Positions 1-13,173 of a DNA stretch of 64,000 nucleotides are shown one piece after another. The notes under the pieces are model-generated. The model was not told the DNA's origin. It did not search any database and worked only from the letters and a program-made list of their open reading frames with translations. This stretch comes from Lacibacter sp. H375 (lineage in GTDB: Bacteria; Bacteroidota; Bacteroidia; Chitinophagales; Chitinophagaceae). Every line of letters starts with the position of its first letter. The stretch's first letter is position 1. Made by a program: the position numbers and the translations under genes. The stretch lies in assembly GCF_037892425.1 (NCBI RefSeq), contig NZ_JBBKTT010000001.1, forward strand, positions 2,542,001 through 2,606,000, given 5' to 3'.

Positions 1-1
1 A

Positions 2-472
2 GCACAGGAAGCAGGCGCAGATTTTATTTTATTCACCTGTTCATCAATCGGGCCTGCAGTTGAAACAGCAACAACATTAACAGGAGTGCCTGTTTTGCGG
101 GTAGATCAACCAATGGCCGACAAAGCTGTTGCAACAGGAAAGAAGATCGGCGTGGTAGCAACATTATCAACAACATTAAATCCTACAAGCGATTTGGTGA
201 GAAGAAGAGCGGCTGTTGCAGGAAAAGAAATTGAATTGAAATCAGTTTTATGCGAAGGTGCATTTGAAGCATTGATGAGCGGCGATGCAGCAACACACGA
301 TAAGAAAGTAGGTGATGCGTTAAAACAATTAGCCAACGAAGTGGATGTGATCGTGTTGGCGCAGGCAAGCATGGCAAGAGTGGTGGATACATTGACGGAA
401 GCAGAAAAGAAAGTGCCGATATTGGCAAGTCCGCCGATTGCAATGGAATACTTGGCAACAATTATAAAATAA
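2..472 (+). CDS. Asp/Glu racemase-family protein, 3' part (start lies upstream of window)
   Basis: The frame is open from base 2, so the gene starts before the window and GTG 86 is only internal. The visible 156 residues read as the C-terminal part of an Asp/Glu/hydantoin racemase-like fold: the first catalytic cysteine is in FTCSSIGPAVE, followed by GVVATLSTTLNPT. The place where two-cysteine racemases have the second cysteine (LACTG) reads VIVLAQASMARV, so no second cysteine is visible. This may be a single-cysteine subfamily that is not a true racemase. It ends 14 bp before the BASS-family transporter and is probably co-transcribed. Family call fairly sure, substrate unknown. Confidence 0.75.
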   Translation, partial: AQEAGADFILFTCSSIGPAVETATTLTGVPVLRVDQPMADKAVATGKKIGVVATLSTTLNPTSDLVRRRAAVAGKEIELKSVLCEGAFEALMSGDAATHDKKVGDALKQLANEVDVIVLAQASMARVVDTLTEAEKKVPILASPPIAMEYLATIIK

Positions 473-486
473 CGGGATTGCTTGTA

Positions 487-1782
487 ATGAAAAATTCGGG
501 TAAACTTTTTTTACTGTTAAGTGGCATTGCTGCAGTTGTGTTGCTCGTTGGCATTGCAATGCAGAATGCTGCTTTGTACAAACCTTTCGCCATTGCAACA
601 GCAGTTTGTTTAGCAATCGGGTTGGGTTCAGTGCCATCATTAAAAGGTTATCAATACACGGCATGGATCATTGCGGCAGTTGTTGCAGGAATGGTTTTCC
701 CGGAAGCATTTAAAAATTGGGGTGGCGTAAATCTGAGAGATAAAACATTGATCCTTGTGATTATTCAACTCGTGATGTTTGGCATGGGCACGCATATGAG
801 TTTAAAAGATTTCAGCGGTCTTGCATCAACAGGCAAAGGTGTATTGGTTGGATTGTTTTGTCATTTCTCTATTATGCCGTTGATGGGTTTGTTACTGACA
901 AAAGTTTTTCAGTTTGAACCGGCGATTGCTGCGGGAATTATTTTAATCGGCAGTTGCAGCAGCGGATTAGCAAGTAATGTTATGGTGTACCTGGCAAAAG
1001 CGAATTTGGTATTGAGTGTAATTGTAACAGCTATGGCAACATTGGTTGCTCCGCTGCTAACACCATTGCTGATGAAAACGTTGGCAGGTACATTGATCGA
1101 AATAAAATTTATAGACATGATGATGGAGATCATCAAAATTGTATTGGTGCCTATTGGCGCAGCGTTGTTGCATGATTTTCTGAAACGGGCTACAACAGCA
1201 CAGAAGAAGAAAGTAAACATCATTACTGTTTTTTCTGCGGCATGGATTGCTGTGATTATTTTCTTCCTGCACAAGAGTATCAGTGATGCGGGATTGTTAC
1301 AAAGTATAACTCTCTCAGGTTTTTTCGCAGGTGCTGTTATTGCCGGTGTGTTATATCATTGGCTATGGGTAAAGTTTCCAAAGCTTGATAGCATTATGCC
1401 ATTGATCTCAATGTTTGGTATTATTTATTTTACAACGGTAACAACTGCAGCAGGCAGAGAAAATTTGATGAAGGTTGGGGTGTTGCTATTCATTGCATCG
1501 GTGGTTCATAATGCAGCCGGTTACTTTTTTGGATACTGGCTTAGTCGCTTGTTTGGAATGGATAAAAACTCAAGTCGCACCATTGCCTTTGAAGTAGGTT
1601 TGCAAAACGGTGGCATGGCCAGTGGTATTGCAGGAAGTATGGGGAAATTGGGAACGGTTGGTTTGGCTGCTGCAGTGTTTAGCCCGTGGATGAATATCAG
1701 CGGAAGTTTGCTGGCGAACTATTGGAGAAGAAGACCCGTTGAACTACAAAGACAGGAAGACACAAAGGAGCACAAAGATTAA
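487..1782 (+). CDS. BASS-family (bile acid:sodium symporter-like) transporter
   Basis: A 431-residue inner-membrane protein with about ten hydrophobic segments. It has features of the bile acid:Na+ symporter/KdgT-like superfamily, including IILIGSCSSGLASNVMVYLA and, near the C-terminus, FEVGLQNGGMASGIAG. Members carry organic anions such as keto acids, pantothenate or bile acids with sodium. Here the neighbours suggest a sugar-acid or organic-acid breakdown product, which is inference. ATG 487 is chosen over TTG 478 because it begins the usual short charged N-terminus before the first membrane segment. The last 15 or so codons (VELQRQEDTKEHKD) are encoded by half of the palindromic repeat described at 1738. 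Confidence 0.85.
   Translation: MKNSGKLFLLLSGIAAVVLLVGIAMQNAALYKPFAIATAVCLAIGLGSVPSLKGYQYTAWIIAAVVAGMVFPEAFKNWGGVNLRDKTLILVIIQLVMFGMGTHMSLKDFSGLASTGKGVLVGLFCHFSIMPLMGLLLTKVFQFEPAIAAGIILIGSCSSGLASNVMVYLAKANLVLSVIVTAMATLVAPLLTPLLMKTLAGTLIEIKFIDMMMEIIKIVLVPIGAALLHDFLKRATTAQKKKVNIITVFSAAWIAVIIFFLHKSISDAGLLQSITLSGFFAGAVIAGVLYHWLWVKFPKLDSIMPLISMFGIIYFTTVTTAAGRENLMKVGVLLFIASVVHNAAGYFFGYWLSRLFGMDKNSSRTIAFEVGLQNGGMASGIAGSMGKLGTVGLAAAVFSPWMNISGSLLANYWRRRPVELQRQEDTKEHKD
1738..1779 (+). repeat. CACAAAGG-type repeat, left arm only, coding for the transporter C-terminus
   Basis: The bases resemble the left arm of the palindromes at 3028 and 6354: quasi-tandem ACAAAGAC / ACACAAAGG / CACAAAG units. No matching right arm follows. 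The transporter frame runs through the element and stops at its end. Confidence 0.7.
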
Positions 1783-1792
1783 ATCAACATAC

Positions 1793-6323
<4,531 letters not shown>

Positions 6324-6349
<26 letters not shown>

Positions 6350-7466
6350 TAAGTTGAACCACAGAGACACAAAGGCACAGAGATACGCAAAGTGTTTTTT
6401 GTTTTCTCTCTGTGTACTCTGCGCCTCTGTGGTTAATTCACAAGTGCCGCAGGAGGTCATGCAGAAAGTATATGAAGAAGTAAAAACACCTTACAAATAC
6501 GGCTTGGTTGTTACGCCTGAAAATGACACAAAGAAAATTGATTGTCCGTCTGTATTTCGCAAGGGAAATTCATGGTACATGACCTATATCCAGTTCGATG
6601 GTCGTGGTTATGAAACATGGATCGCAAAAAGTAAAGACCTGTTAGAATGGAAAACACTTGGTAAGCTCATGAGTTTTTCTGATACTGCTGATTGGGATAA
6701 TAACCAGAAGGCAGGATACATTGCTTTGCAGAATACAAATTGGGGAGGTAACTATCAACTCGAAAAATTTCAGAACAAATACTGGATGAGTTATATCGGC
6801 GGAAAGGATCGTGGTTACGAATCAGGTCCGTTAGCAATCGGTATTGCCAACACGACCAAAGATCCAACCAAACCACATGAATGGAATCGCTTATCAAAAC
6901 CAGTCTTAAGTTCAACTGATGCAGATGTGCGTTGGTGGGAAAACCGCAAGCTCTATAAAAGCACCATCATCCGTGATAAGGACAAAACACTCGGCAGCGA
7001 ATTCATCATGTACTACAATGCCAATGGCGACAGCAGTGGCAATAAACCAAAGTGGCGATGGTTCGAACGGATTGGTATGGCAGTGAGTGATGATATGGTC
7101 AACTGGAAACGTTACCATGCTGATCCTGTAATGGAACATGGTGTGGGTATTACCGGCGATGCGGTGATACAGAAAGTAAATGGTGTGTGGGTGATGTTTT
7201 ACTTTGGCGCTTTCTGGGAAACAAGAAAGAACGAAACGTTCAACCGTTTCGCTTGCAGTTATGATTTGGTGAACTGGACAGATTGGAAAGGAGAGGATCT
7301 CATCAAATCATCCGAACCTTACGATGCAAAATATGCGCATAAGAGTTTCTTGGTAAAGTGGAAAGATGTCGTTTATCATTTCTATTGCGCCGTTGATAAC
7401 AAAGATCATCGTGGAATTGCGGTGGCTACTTCAGTTGACAAAGGAAAGAGTAAATTGCAGTTCTAA
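6324..7466 (+). CDS. Secreted five-bladed beta-propeller glycosidase (GH43/GH117/GH130-like)
   Basis: About 380 residues. After the signal region the protein shows blade-like repeats: DCPSVFRKGNSWYMTYIQFD, YETWIAKSKDLLEWKTLGK, IGMAVSDDMVNWKRY, GITGDAVIQKVNGVWVMFYF and FACSYDLVNWTDW. Such propellers are typical of GH43/117/130 enzymes; I cannot fix the family. The start is uncertain: GTG 6324 overlaps the GH2 end by 26 bp and TTG 6354 follows it by 4 bp; neither has a clear ribosome site. Both include the signal peptide CFLFSLCVLCASVVNSQ, which is encoded by the right arm of the palindromic repeat at 6354. It probably cleaves a side chain of the same polysaccharide as its neighbours. Confidence 0.75.
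6354..6436. repeat. Complete imperfect palindrome of the CACAGAGG type, inside signal-peptide codons
   Basis: The left arm TTGAACCACAGAGACACAAA and the right arm ending TGCGCCTCTGTGGTTAA are near-perfect inverse copies around a T-rich loop. The right arm is read in the same frame as the one at 3028 (GTA CTC TGC GCC TCT GTG GTT), giving VLCASVV. Confidence 0.88.
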
Positions 7467-7484
7467 ACGGCGGTTGTTTACCAT

Positions 7485-10400
7485 ATGCGAAAAATATCCC
7501 TTCACACATATTGTCTATTGATTGCGTTGATTTTTTCGATGCAGCTTTCTGCACAAACAATTGAGCAACGCTTTCTCAATCCTCCTCAATCTGCAAAACC
7601 CTGGGTATTCTGGTACTGGATGCATGCTGCAGTTTCTAAAGAAGGCATCACTGCCGATTTGGAAGCAATGAAAGAAGTAGGGATTGGTGGTGCATATTTA
7701 ATGCCCATCAAGGATACGTTACACAAAATTCCTTTTCAACCAACAGTTCGTCAGTTATCTCCGGAGTGGTGGGCCATGGTGAAGTTTGCCATGCAGGAAG
7801 CAAAGCGTTTGAATTTACAATTAGGCATGCACGTGAGTGATGGTTTTGCGTTGGCAGGCGGTCCGTGGATCACACCTGAACTTTCCATGCAAAAATTAGT
7901 GTGGACCAAAACTTATGTTGCTGATGGTTCAACTGAAAAGATCAACTTATCACAACCGGAAGGCAAAGAAGATTATTATAAAGACATTGCTGTGTATGCT
8001 TATCCTGCAGTAAGCAGTGCTGCGTTTTCTGAAGTTGTATTGGTGCCGTCCGTTACTACCAGTAATGGCATCAGGGCATCTTTTCTTTCGTTCCAGGGAA
8101 GTAATAATCAAAGTTATAAAAGCGACAGTAGTTGCTGGATCCAATACAAATATCCAAAACCATTTACCTGTCGTTCCATTCGAATAAAAACTGGCGGTAA
8201 TTCTTACCAGGCACATCGTTTATCCGTTCTCGTGAGTGATGATGGTGTTGAGTTCAGAAAGCATACACAATTACAAGCGCCACGTCATGGTTGGCAGGAC
8301 GCTGATGAAGATGTTACACATGCCATCCCTGAGATCACTGCACAATATTTTCGGTTTGTGTATGAGAAGGAAGGAAGCGAACCCGGTTCAGAAGATCTTG
8401 ATGCTGCTAAATGGAAGCCGTCATTAAAAGTGATCGGCATTTATTTAAGTGATGAACCAATGATCAATCAATACGAATCAAAGAATGGTTCGGTATGGCG
8501 CATCAGTGAAACAACAACAAAAGAACAAGTGACGGATGCAATGGCGATACCAATGAAGAACATCGTCAATTTAACCGGTAAGATGGATGCAGATGGAAAT
8601 CTCAACTGGAAAGCTCCTGCAGGTAACTGGGTGATCGTTCGTATTGGTCATACATCAACCGGACATACAAATTATACAGGCGGCGCAGGTTTGGGTTTAG
8701 AAGTTGATAAGTTTAATGCATCGGCCGTAAAGTTGCAATTCGATAATTGGTTTGGAAAAGCATTTGCACAAGATGCAGCTTTAGCAAAACAAGTGTTGAA
8801 AGTATTTCATGTTGATAGTTGGGAATGTGGCAGTCAGAACTGGGGAGCAAACTTTGTAAATGAGTTTAAGAAAAGGAGAGGATACGATCTGATGCCTTAC
8901 CTGTTGGTGATGGCTGGAGTGCCTGTAGAAAATGCAGCGAAGTCAGAGAAAGTGTTGCATGATGTTCGTACAACCATTGCTGAATTGGTGAACGATGTGT
9001 TTTATACCACATTAAAAAAAGAAGCGCATGCATTAGGTTGTGTTGTAAGTGCAGAAGCCATTGCGCCAACAATGGTGAGTGATGGGTTGCTGCATTATAA
9101 ACATACTGATCTGCCAATGGGCGAATTTTGGCTGAACAGTCCAACACATGATAAACCTAATGATATGCGTGATGCTATCAGTGGCGCACATATCTATGGC
9201 AAGAAAATTATTCAATCCGAATCGTTTACATCTGTGCGAATGAACTGGGGCGAACATCCAGGCAATTTAAAAGCACTTGGCGATCGAAACTTTGCATTGG
9301 GTATTAATAAAATGGTGATGCATGTGTTTACACATAATCCGTGGCTCGATAAAAAACCGGGAATGACATTGGATGGTGTGGGTTTGTATTTTCAACGTGA
9401 TCAAACATGGTTCAAACAAAGCAAAGCATGGATCGATTATTTAACAAGATGTCAATCACTCTTGCAATTAGGCGATCCTGTTGTGGATATTGCTGTGTTT
9501 ACTGGTGAAGAAGTTCCCCGTCGTTCTATTTTGCCTGATCGTTTGGTGAGTACATTGCCCGGCATTTTTGGAAAAGAAAGAGTTGAAGCAGAGAAGAAGA
9601 GATTAGAAAATAAAAATCAGCCGTTGCGACAAATACCGGATGGCGTAACACATTCAGCAAACATGGCTGATCCGGAAGACTGGATCGATCCGTTGAATGG
9701 ATATACGTATGATTCATTTAATCCGGATGCATTGATGTTGATGCAGGTAAAGAATGGAAGAGTGGTATTGCCGGGTGGAGCGAGTTATGGCGTGTTGGTG
9801 ATACCGGGAGAGATGTTGATAAATCCCAACCCAACAATGAGTGTTGCTGTGCAAAAGAAATTACAACAACTGGCGAATGCAGGCGCAAAGATGGTGGTGG
9901 ATCAACAATGGATAAAGTTCTTTGCTAAGAATAAGAATGTGGTGGCAGCACCATATATGGAAAGTTCGTTTGAGAAGTTGGGTGTGAAGAAGGATGTGGA
10001 GATTGAGGGAAATGATCAACATGCAATTGCTTGGACGCATCGTACAACGAAAGATGCGGAGATCTATTTTATTTCGAACCAAAGCAATACAACACAATAT
10101 TTCAAAATTAAGTTCAGGGTTAAAGAGTTCGATCATGTTGAGTATTGGGATCCTGTGAATGGAGGAATAGAGGATAATAGTTTTCTTGGCAAAAAAAATT
10201 CTGACGACGTTGGCATTGTCCCTTCAGGTTCTTATTTTGTTGTATTCAGAAAAACAAGAAAAACAAAGGCAAAGCAGTTGGCAAATATTCCGACAACGGA
10301 ATCTGAACTGTTTTTTAATGCAACTACCTGGAAAATTCAGTTTGATCGAAAAGCGGGAGGCCCTTCTGCGCCAGTAGAAACAAATGTGTTGAAAAGCTGG

Positions 10401-10793
10401 ACAACTTCTTTTGATTCATCCATAAAATATTATTCGGGCACAGCAGTCTATTCAAATACTCTGGATTGGAAACAGGATATTTCAACTCGGAGAATCTATC
10501 TGCAAATTGACTCTTTATACAACATCGCTACTATAAAAGTAAATGGAATTGATTGCGGAACGATCTGGACAAATTATCATGGAGTAGATATATCTAAAGC
10601 TATCAAACAAGGCGAAAACAAAGTGGAGATTTTTGTGACTAATACCTGGCACAATCGTTTGATCGGCGATCAACTGTTGCTTGAAGAAAAACGAATCACT
10701 TGGACAACTGCGCCTTTCCGGTTAAAAGACAAACGATTATTACCAGCCGGGATTGTTGGTGCAGTTAAATTAATTGTGAGAGAAACCAGATGA
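7485..10793 (+). CDS. Glycoside hydrolase family 106 alpha-L-rhamnosidase
   Basis: A 1102-residue secreted protein (signal peptide ending LIFSMQLSAQ) with the GH106 start block NPPQSAKPWVFWYWMHAAVS followed by GGAYLMPI. A large TIM-barrel region contains VDSWECGSQNWG and SESFTS. A jelly-roll sugar-binding region lies at about residues 190-290, and a GH2-type sugar-binding domain at the C-terminus (about 1000-1095, IATIKVNGIDCGTIW). GH106 members remove L-rhamnose from rhamnogalacturonans and other plant glycans. The length fits the family. It is followed by an overlapping ATGA junction with the next gene, which implies translational coupling. With GH105 and GH2 it defines a rhamnogalacturonan-like target. 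Confidence 0.9.
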   Translation: MRKISLHTYCLLIALIFSMQLSAQTIEQRFLNPPQSAKPWVFWYWMHAAVSKEGITADLEAMKEVGIGGAYLMPIKDTLHKIPFQPTVRQLSPEWWAMVKFAMQEAKRLNLQLGMHVSDGFALAGGPWITPELSMQKLVWTKTYVADGSTEKINLSQPEGKEDYYKDIAVYAYPAVSSAAFSEVVLVPSVTTSNGIRASFLSFQGSNNQSYKSDSSCWIQYKYPKPFTCRSIRIKTGGNSYQAHRLSVLVSDDGVEFRKHTQLQAPRHGWQDADEDVTHAIPEITAQYFRFVYEKEGSEPGSEDLDAAKWKPSLKVIGIYLSDEPMINQYESKNGSVWRISETTTKEQVTDAMAIPMKNIVNLTGKMDADGNLNWKAPAGNWVIVRIGHTSTGHTNYTGGAGLGLEVDKFNASAVKLQFDNWFGKAFAQDAALAKQVLKVFHVDSWECGSQNWGANFVNEFKKRRGYDLMPYLLVMAGVPVENAAKSEKVLHDVRTTIAELVNDVFYTTLKKEAHALGCVVSAEAIAPTMVSDGLLHYKHTDLPMGEFWLNSPTHDKPNDMRDAISGAHIYGKKIIQSESFTSVRMNWGEHPGNLKALGDRNFALGINKMVMHVFTHNPWLDKKPGMTLDGVGLYFQRDQTWFKQSKAWIDYLTRCQSLLQLGDPVVDIAVFTGEEVPRRSILPDRLVSTLPGIFGKERVEAEKKRLENKNQPLRQIPDGVTHSANMADPEDWIDPLNGYTYDSFNPDALMLMQVKNGRVVLPGGASYGVLVIPGEMLINPNPTMSVAVQKKLQQLANAGAKMVVDQQWIKFFAKNKNVVAAPYMESSFEKLGVKKDVEIEGNDQHAIAWTHRTTKDAEIYFISNQSNTTQYFKIKFRVKEFDHVEYWDPVNGGIEDNSFLGKKNSDDVGIVPSGSYFVVFRKTRKTKAKQLANIPTTESELFFNATTWKIQFDRKAGGPSAPVETNVLKSWTTSFDSSIKYYSGTAVYSNTLDWKQDISTRRIYLQIDSLYNIATIKVNGIDCGTIWTNYHGVDISKAIKQGENKVEIFVTNTWHNRLIGDQLLLEEKRITWTTAPFRLKDKRLLPAGIVGAVKLIVRETR

Positions 10794-13084
10794 AGATATT
10801 CATACTTTTTCTTTTTAGTCTATACGTTGCTTCGCTTTCTGCACAACAGAATTACGATGTTGTGTGGAATACACAAAGCAACAACGCATCTGCATCCATG
10901 CCCTGCGGCGCTGGTGATATTGGTATGAATGTATGGGTGGAGAAAGGAGAACTATTTATCTATGTTGCACGTAGTGGCAACTTTGATGAGAACAATGCGT
11001 TGATGAAAACGGGAAGGATCAGAGTAAAATTATTTCCAAATCCATTCAACAGCACTTCATTTAGACAACAACTTCATCTTCGGGAAGGATACGTTACTGT
11101 TGAAGGTGAAAGTAATGGTACTAAAGCGATAGTAAAAATATGGGCAGATGTTTTCAAACCTGTTGCACATATTGAGATCAGCAGTAATAAAAAAATAAAT
11201 ATAGAAGCTACTTACGAAAGCTGGCGTTATCGTGATCGTATCATCACTACAAGAGAAAACTGGGGCAATTCGTGGAAATGGGGAGCGCCTAAGAACAACG
11301 TTTACAAAAAAGATGTGATCGATTTCAACGGCAACAACGTATTGTTCTATCATCACAACAGCAGCGAAACCATTTTTGATGTAGTGGTGAAACAACAAGG
11401 AATGGAATCGGTGAAACAGCAGTTGTATAATCCAATCAAACAACTGGCATTTGGCGGTTCTTTCAGCGGAAAGAATTTTGTTGCAGCAGGAACTGATACT
11501 GGCACTTATGCCCAAACAGATTTCAAAGCGTGGAAATTAAAAAGCAGATCAGTAGCAAAGCAACATGCATTGCAGCTTACGTTGCATAATTCGCAAGTAG
11601 AAAATATTGATTCATGGAAACAATCACTCGATTCATTGCAGCAAAAAGCAAAAGCTGATAAAACTGCTTTTCAAAAAACACAACAATGGTGGAAGCAATT
11701 CTGGAGCAGAAGTTTTATTGAAGTTGATCCAGACAAAAAGGAAAATCGTTCATGGGAAGTTGGCCGCAACTATCAACTCTTTCGATATATGCTCGCCTGC
11801 AATGCAAAAGGAGCTTGGCCAACCAAATTCAATGGTGGATTGTTAACCGTTGATCCTATCTATACCGATACCATCAACAAAGGATTGACTCCTGATTATC
11901 GAAATTGGGGTGGCGGATTACACACAGCACAGAACCAGCGACTGGTTTATTTCCCGATGATCAAAGCTGGAGATTGGGATCTGCTGCAACCACAACTCAA
12001 CTTTTATCTTCGTTTGCAAAGGAATGCGGTTCTGCGAAGCATGGTTTATTGGGATCACATTGGTGCCTGCTTTACCGAACAGATGGAAAACTTTGGTCTA
12101 CCCAATTATGCAGAATATGGCACGAAACGTCCTGCTTATTTTGATAAAGGCGTTGAGTACAATGCATGGCTCGAATACGAATGGGATACCGTATTTGAAT
12201 TTTGTTTGATGATGATACAGGAAGCTGAATACACTGGAAAGGATATCAGCAATAAAATTCCGTTCATTATTAGTTGCCTGGAATTCTTTGAAGTACATTA
12301 CCAATGGCTTGCGAAACAAAGGGGAGCAAAAGCGTTGGATGGAAATGGTCAACTGATATTATTCCCAGGCAGTGCTGCAGAAACATTCAAGATGGCGAAC
12401 AATTCGACAACAACAGTTGCCGCCATGCAAACTATCATCAAACAAATACTTTCAACAAAAACTTCAAATCTTACAGCAGAACAAAAACAATATGTTGAAT
12501 CATTATTGAAACGTGTTCCATCATTAAGTTATCAGCAATACAACGGGCGCACAACCATAGCTCCTGCAAAAACATGGGAACGCATTAACAATACTGAATC
12601 ACCACAGTTATATCCTGTATTTCCTTGGGGGATATTTGGAGTTGGTAAACCTGGCTTAGATACTGCATTAAATACCTGGCACTACGACACATCAGTGATC
12701 AAATTCCGCAGTCATATTGGTTGGAAGCAGGATAATATCTGGGCTGCACGGTTAGGGCTAACCGAAGAAGCATGGCGGTTAACTTCTCTCAAATTGCAAA
12801 ACAGCGAACGACGTTTTCCTGCTTTCTGGGGACCGGGTTATGATTGGGTGCCCGATCATAACTGGGGCGGTAGCGGCATGATCGGTTTGCAGGAAATGTT
12901 ATTGCAGACAGATGGTCAACGCATCTTACTTTTTCCTGCATGGCCAAAAGAAAAAGATGTACACTTTAAATTACATGCACCATCTAATACTACTGTTGAA
13001 GCAGAGTTGAAAGATGGAAATCTTGTAAAGTTGATTGTGTTGCCGGAGGGACGGAGGAAAGATGTGGAGTTATTTTTAAAATAG
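10790..13084 (+). CDS. DUF5703-type glycosyl hydrolase, GH95-like (alpha/alpha)6 barrel
   Basis: 764 residues with signal peptide MKIFILFLFSLYVASLSA. The N-terminal domain (ASMPCGAGDIGMNVWVEKGE, then YVARSGNFDENNALMKTGRI) is the beta-sandwich of DUF5703/GH95-like proteins. The middle is an (alpha/alpha)6 barrel with CNAKGAWPTKFNGGLLTVDP and YWDHIGACFTEQMENFGLP, and the C-terminal beta domain closes the protein. GH95 acts on alpha-L-fucosides and alpha-L-galactosides, so a fucose- or galactose-removing role in pectin side-chain breakdown is plausible but unproven. It starts inside the GH106 stop (4-bp overlap) and ends the + strand run at a hairpin terminator. Confidence 0.8.
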   Translation: MKIFILFLFSLYVASLSAQQNYDVVWNTQSNNASASMPCGAGDIGMNVWVEKGELFIYVARSGNFDENNALMKTGRIRVKLFPNPFNSTSFRQQLHLREGYVTVEGESNGTKAIVKIWADVFKPVAHIEISSNKKINIEATYESWRYRDRIITTRENWGNSWKWGAPKNNVYKKDVIDFNGNNVLFYHHNSSETIFDVVVKQQGMESVKQQLYNPIKQLAFGGSFSGKNFVAAGTDTGTYAQTDFKAWKLKSRSVAKQHALQLTLHNSQVENIDSWKQSLDSLQQKAKADKTAFQKTQQWWKQFWSRSFIEVDPDKKENRSWEVGRNYQLFRYMLACNAKGAWPTKFNGGLLTVDPIYTDTINKGLTPDYRNWGGGLHTAQNQRLVYFPMIKAGDWDLLQPQLNFYLRLQRNAVLRSMVYWDHIGACFTEQMENFGLPNYAEYGTKRPAYFDKGVEYNAWLEYEWDTVFEFCLMMIQEAEYTGKDISNKIPFIISCLEFFEVHYQWLAKQRGAKALDGNGQLILFPGSAAETFKMANNSTTTVAAMQTIIKQILSTKTSNLTAEQKQYVESLLKRVPSLSYQQYNGRTTIAPAKTWERINNTESPQLYPVFPWGIFGVGKPGLDTALNTWHYDTSVIKFRSHIGWKQDNIWAARLGLTEEAWRLTSLKLQNSERRFPAFWGPGYDWVPDHNWGGSGMIGLQEMLLQTDGQRILLFPAWPKEKDVHFKLHAPSNTTVEAELKDGNLVKLIVLPEGRRKDVELFLK

Positions 13085-13085
13085 A

Positions 13086-13117
13086 AAAGCTGACAGGCTT
13101 TTTAATCTGTCAGCTTT
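13086..13117 (+). terminator. Hairpin terminator between convergent genes
   Basis: An 11-bp perfect stem AAAGCTGACAG / CTGTCAGCTTT with a 10-nt loop lies directly after the DUF5703 gene stop. The + side is followed by CTTTATT and the - side by TTCTAT, so it probably serves the + strand operon and possibly also the convergent esterase gene. Confidence 0.75.
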
Positions 13118-13140
13118 CTTTATTCCTCTAATGATTAATA

Positions 13141-13171
13141 ATTTCTGTGTCTCCGTGCCTCTGTGGTTCAA
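13141..13171 (-). repeat. CACAGAGG-type repeat, single arm
   Basis: Read on -, the sequence is TTGAACCACAGAGGCACGGA and on, the same left-arm sequence as at 6354. It lies 2 bp after the stop codon of the esterase gene. No opposing arm is found on the other side of the adjacent terminator. Confidence 0.75.
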
Positions 13172-13173
13172 TC

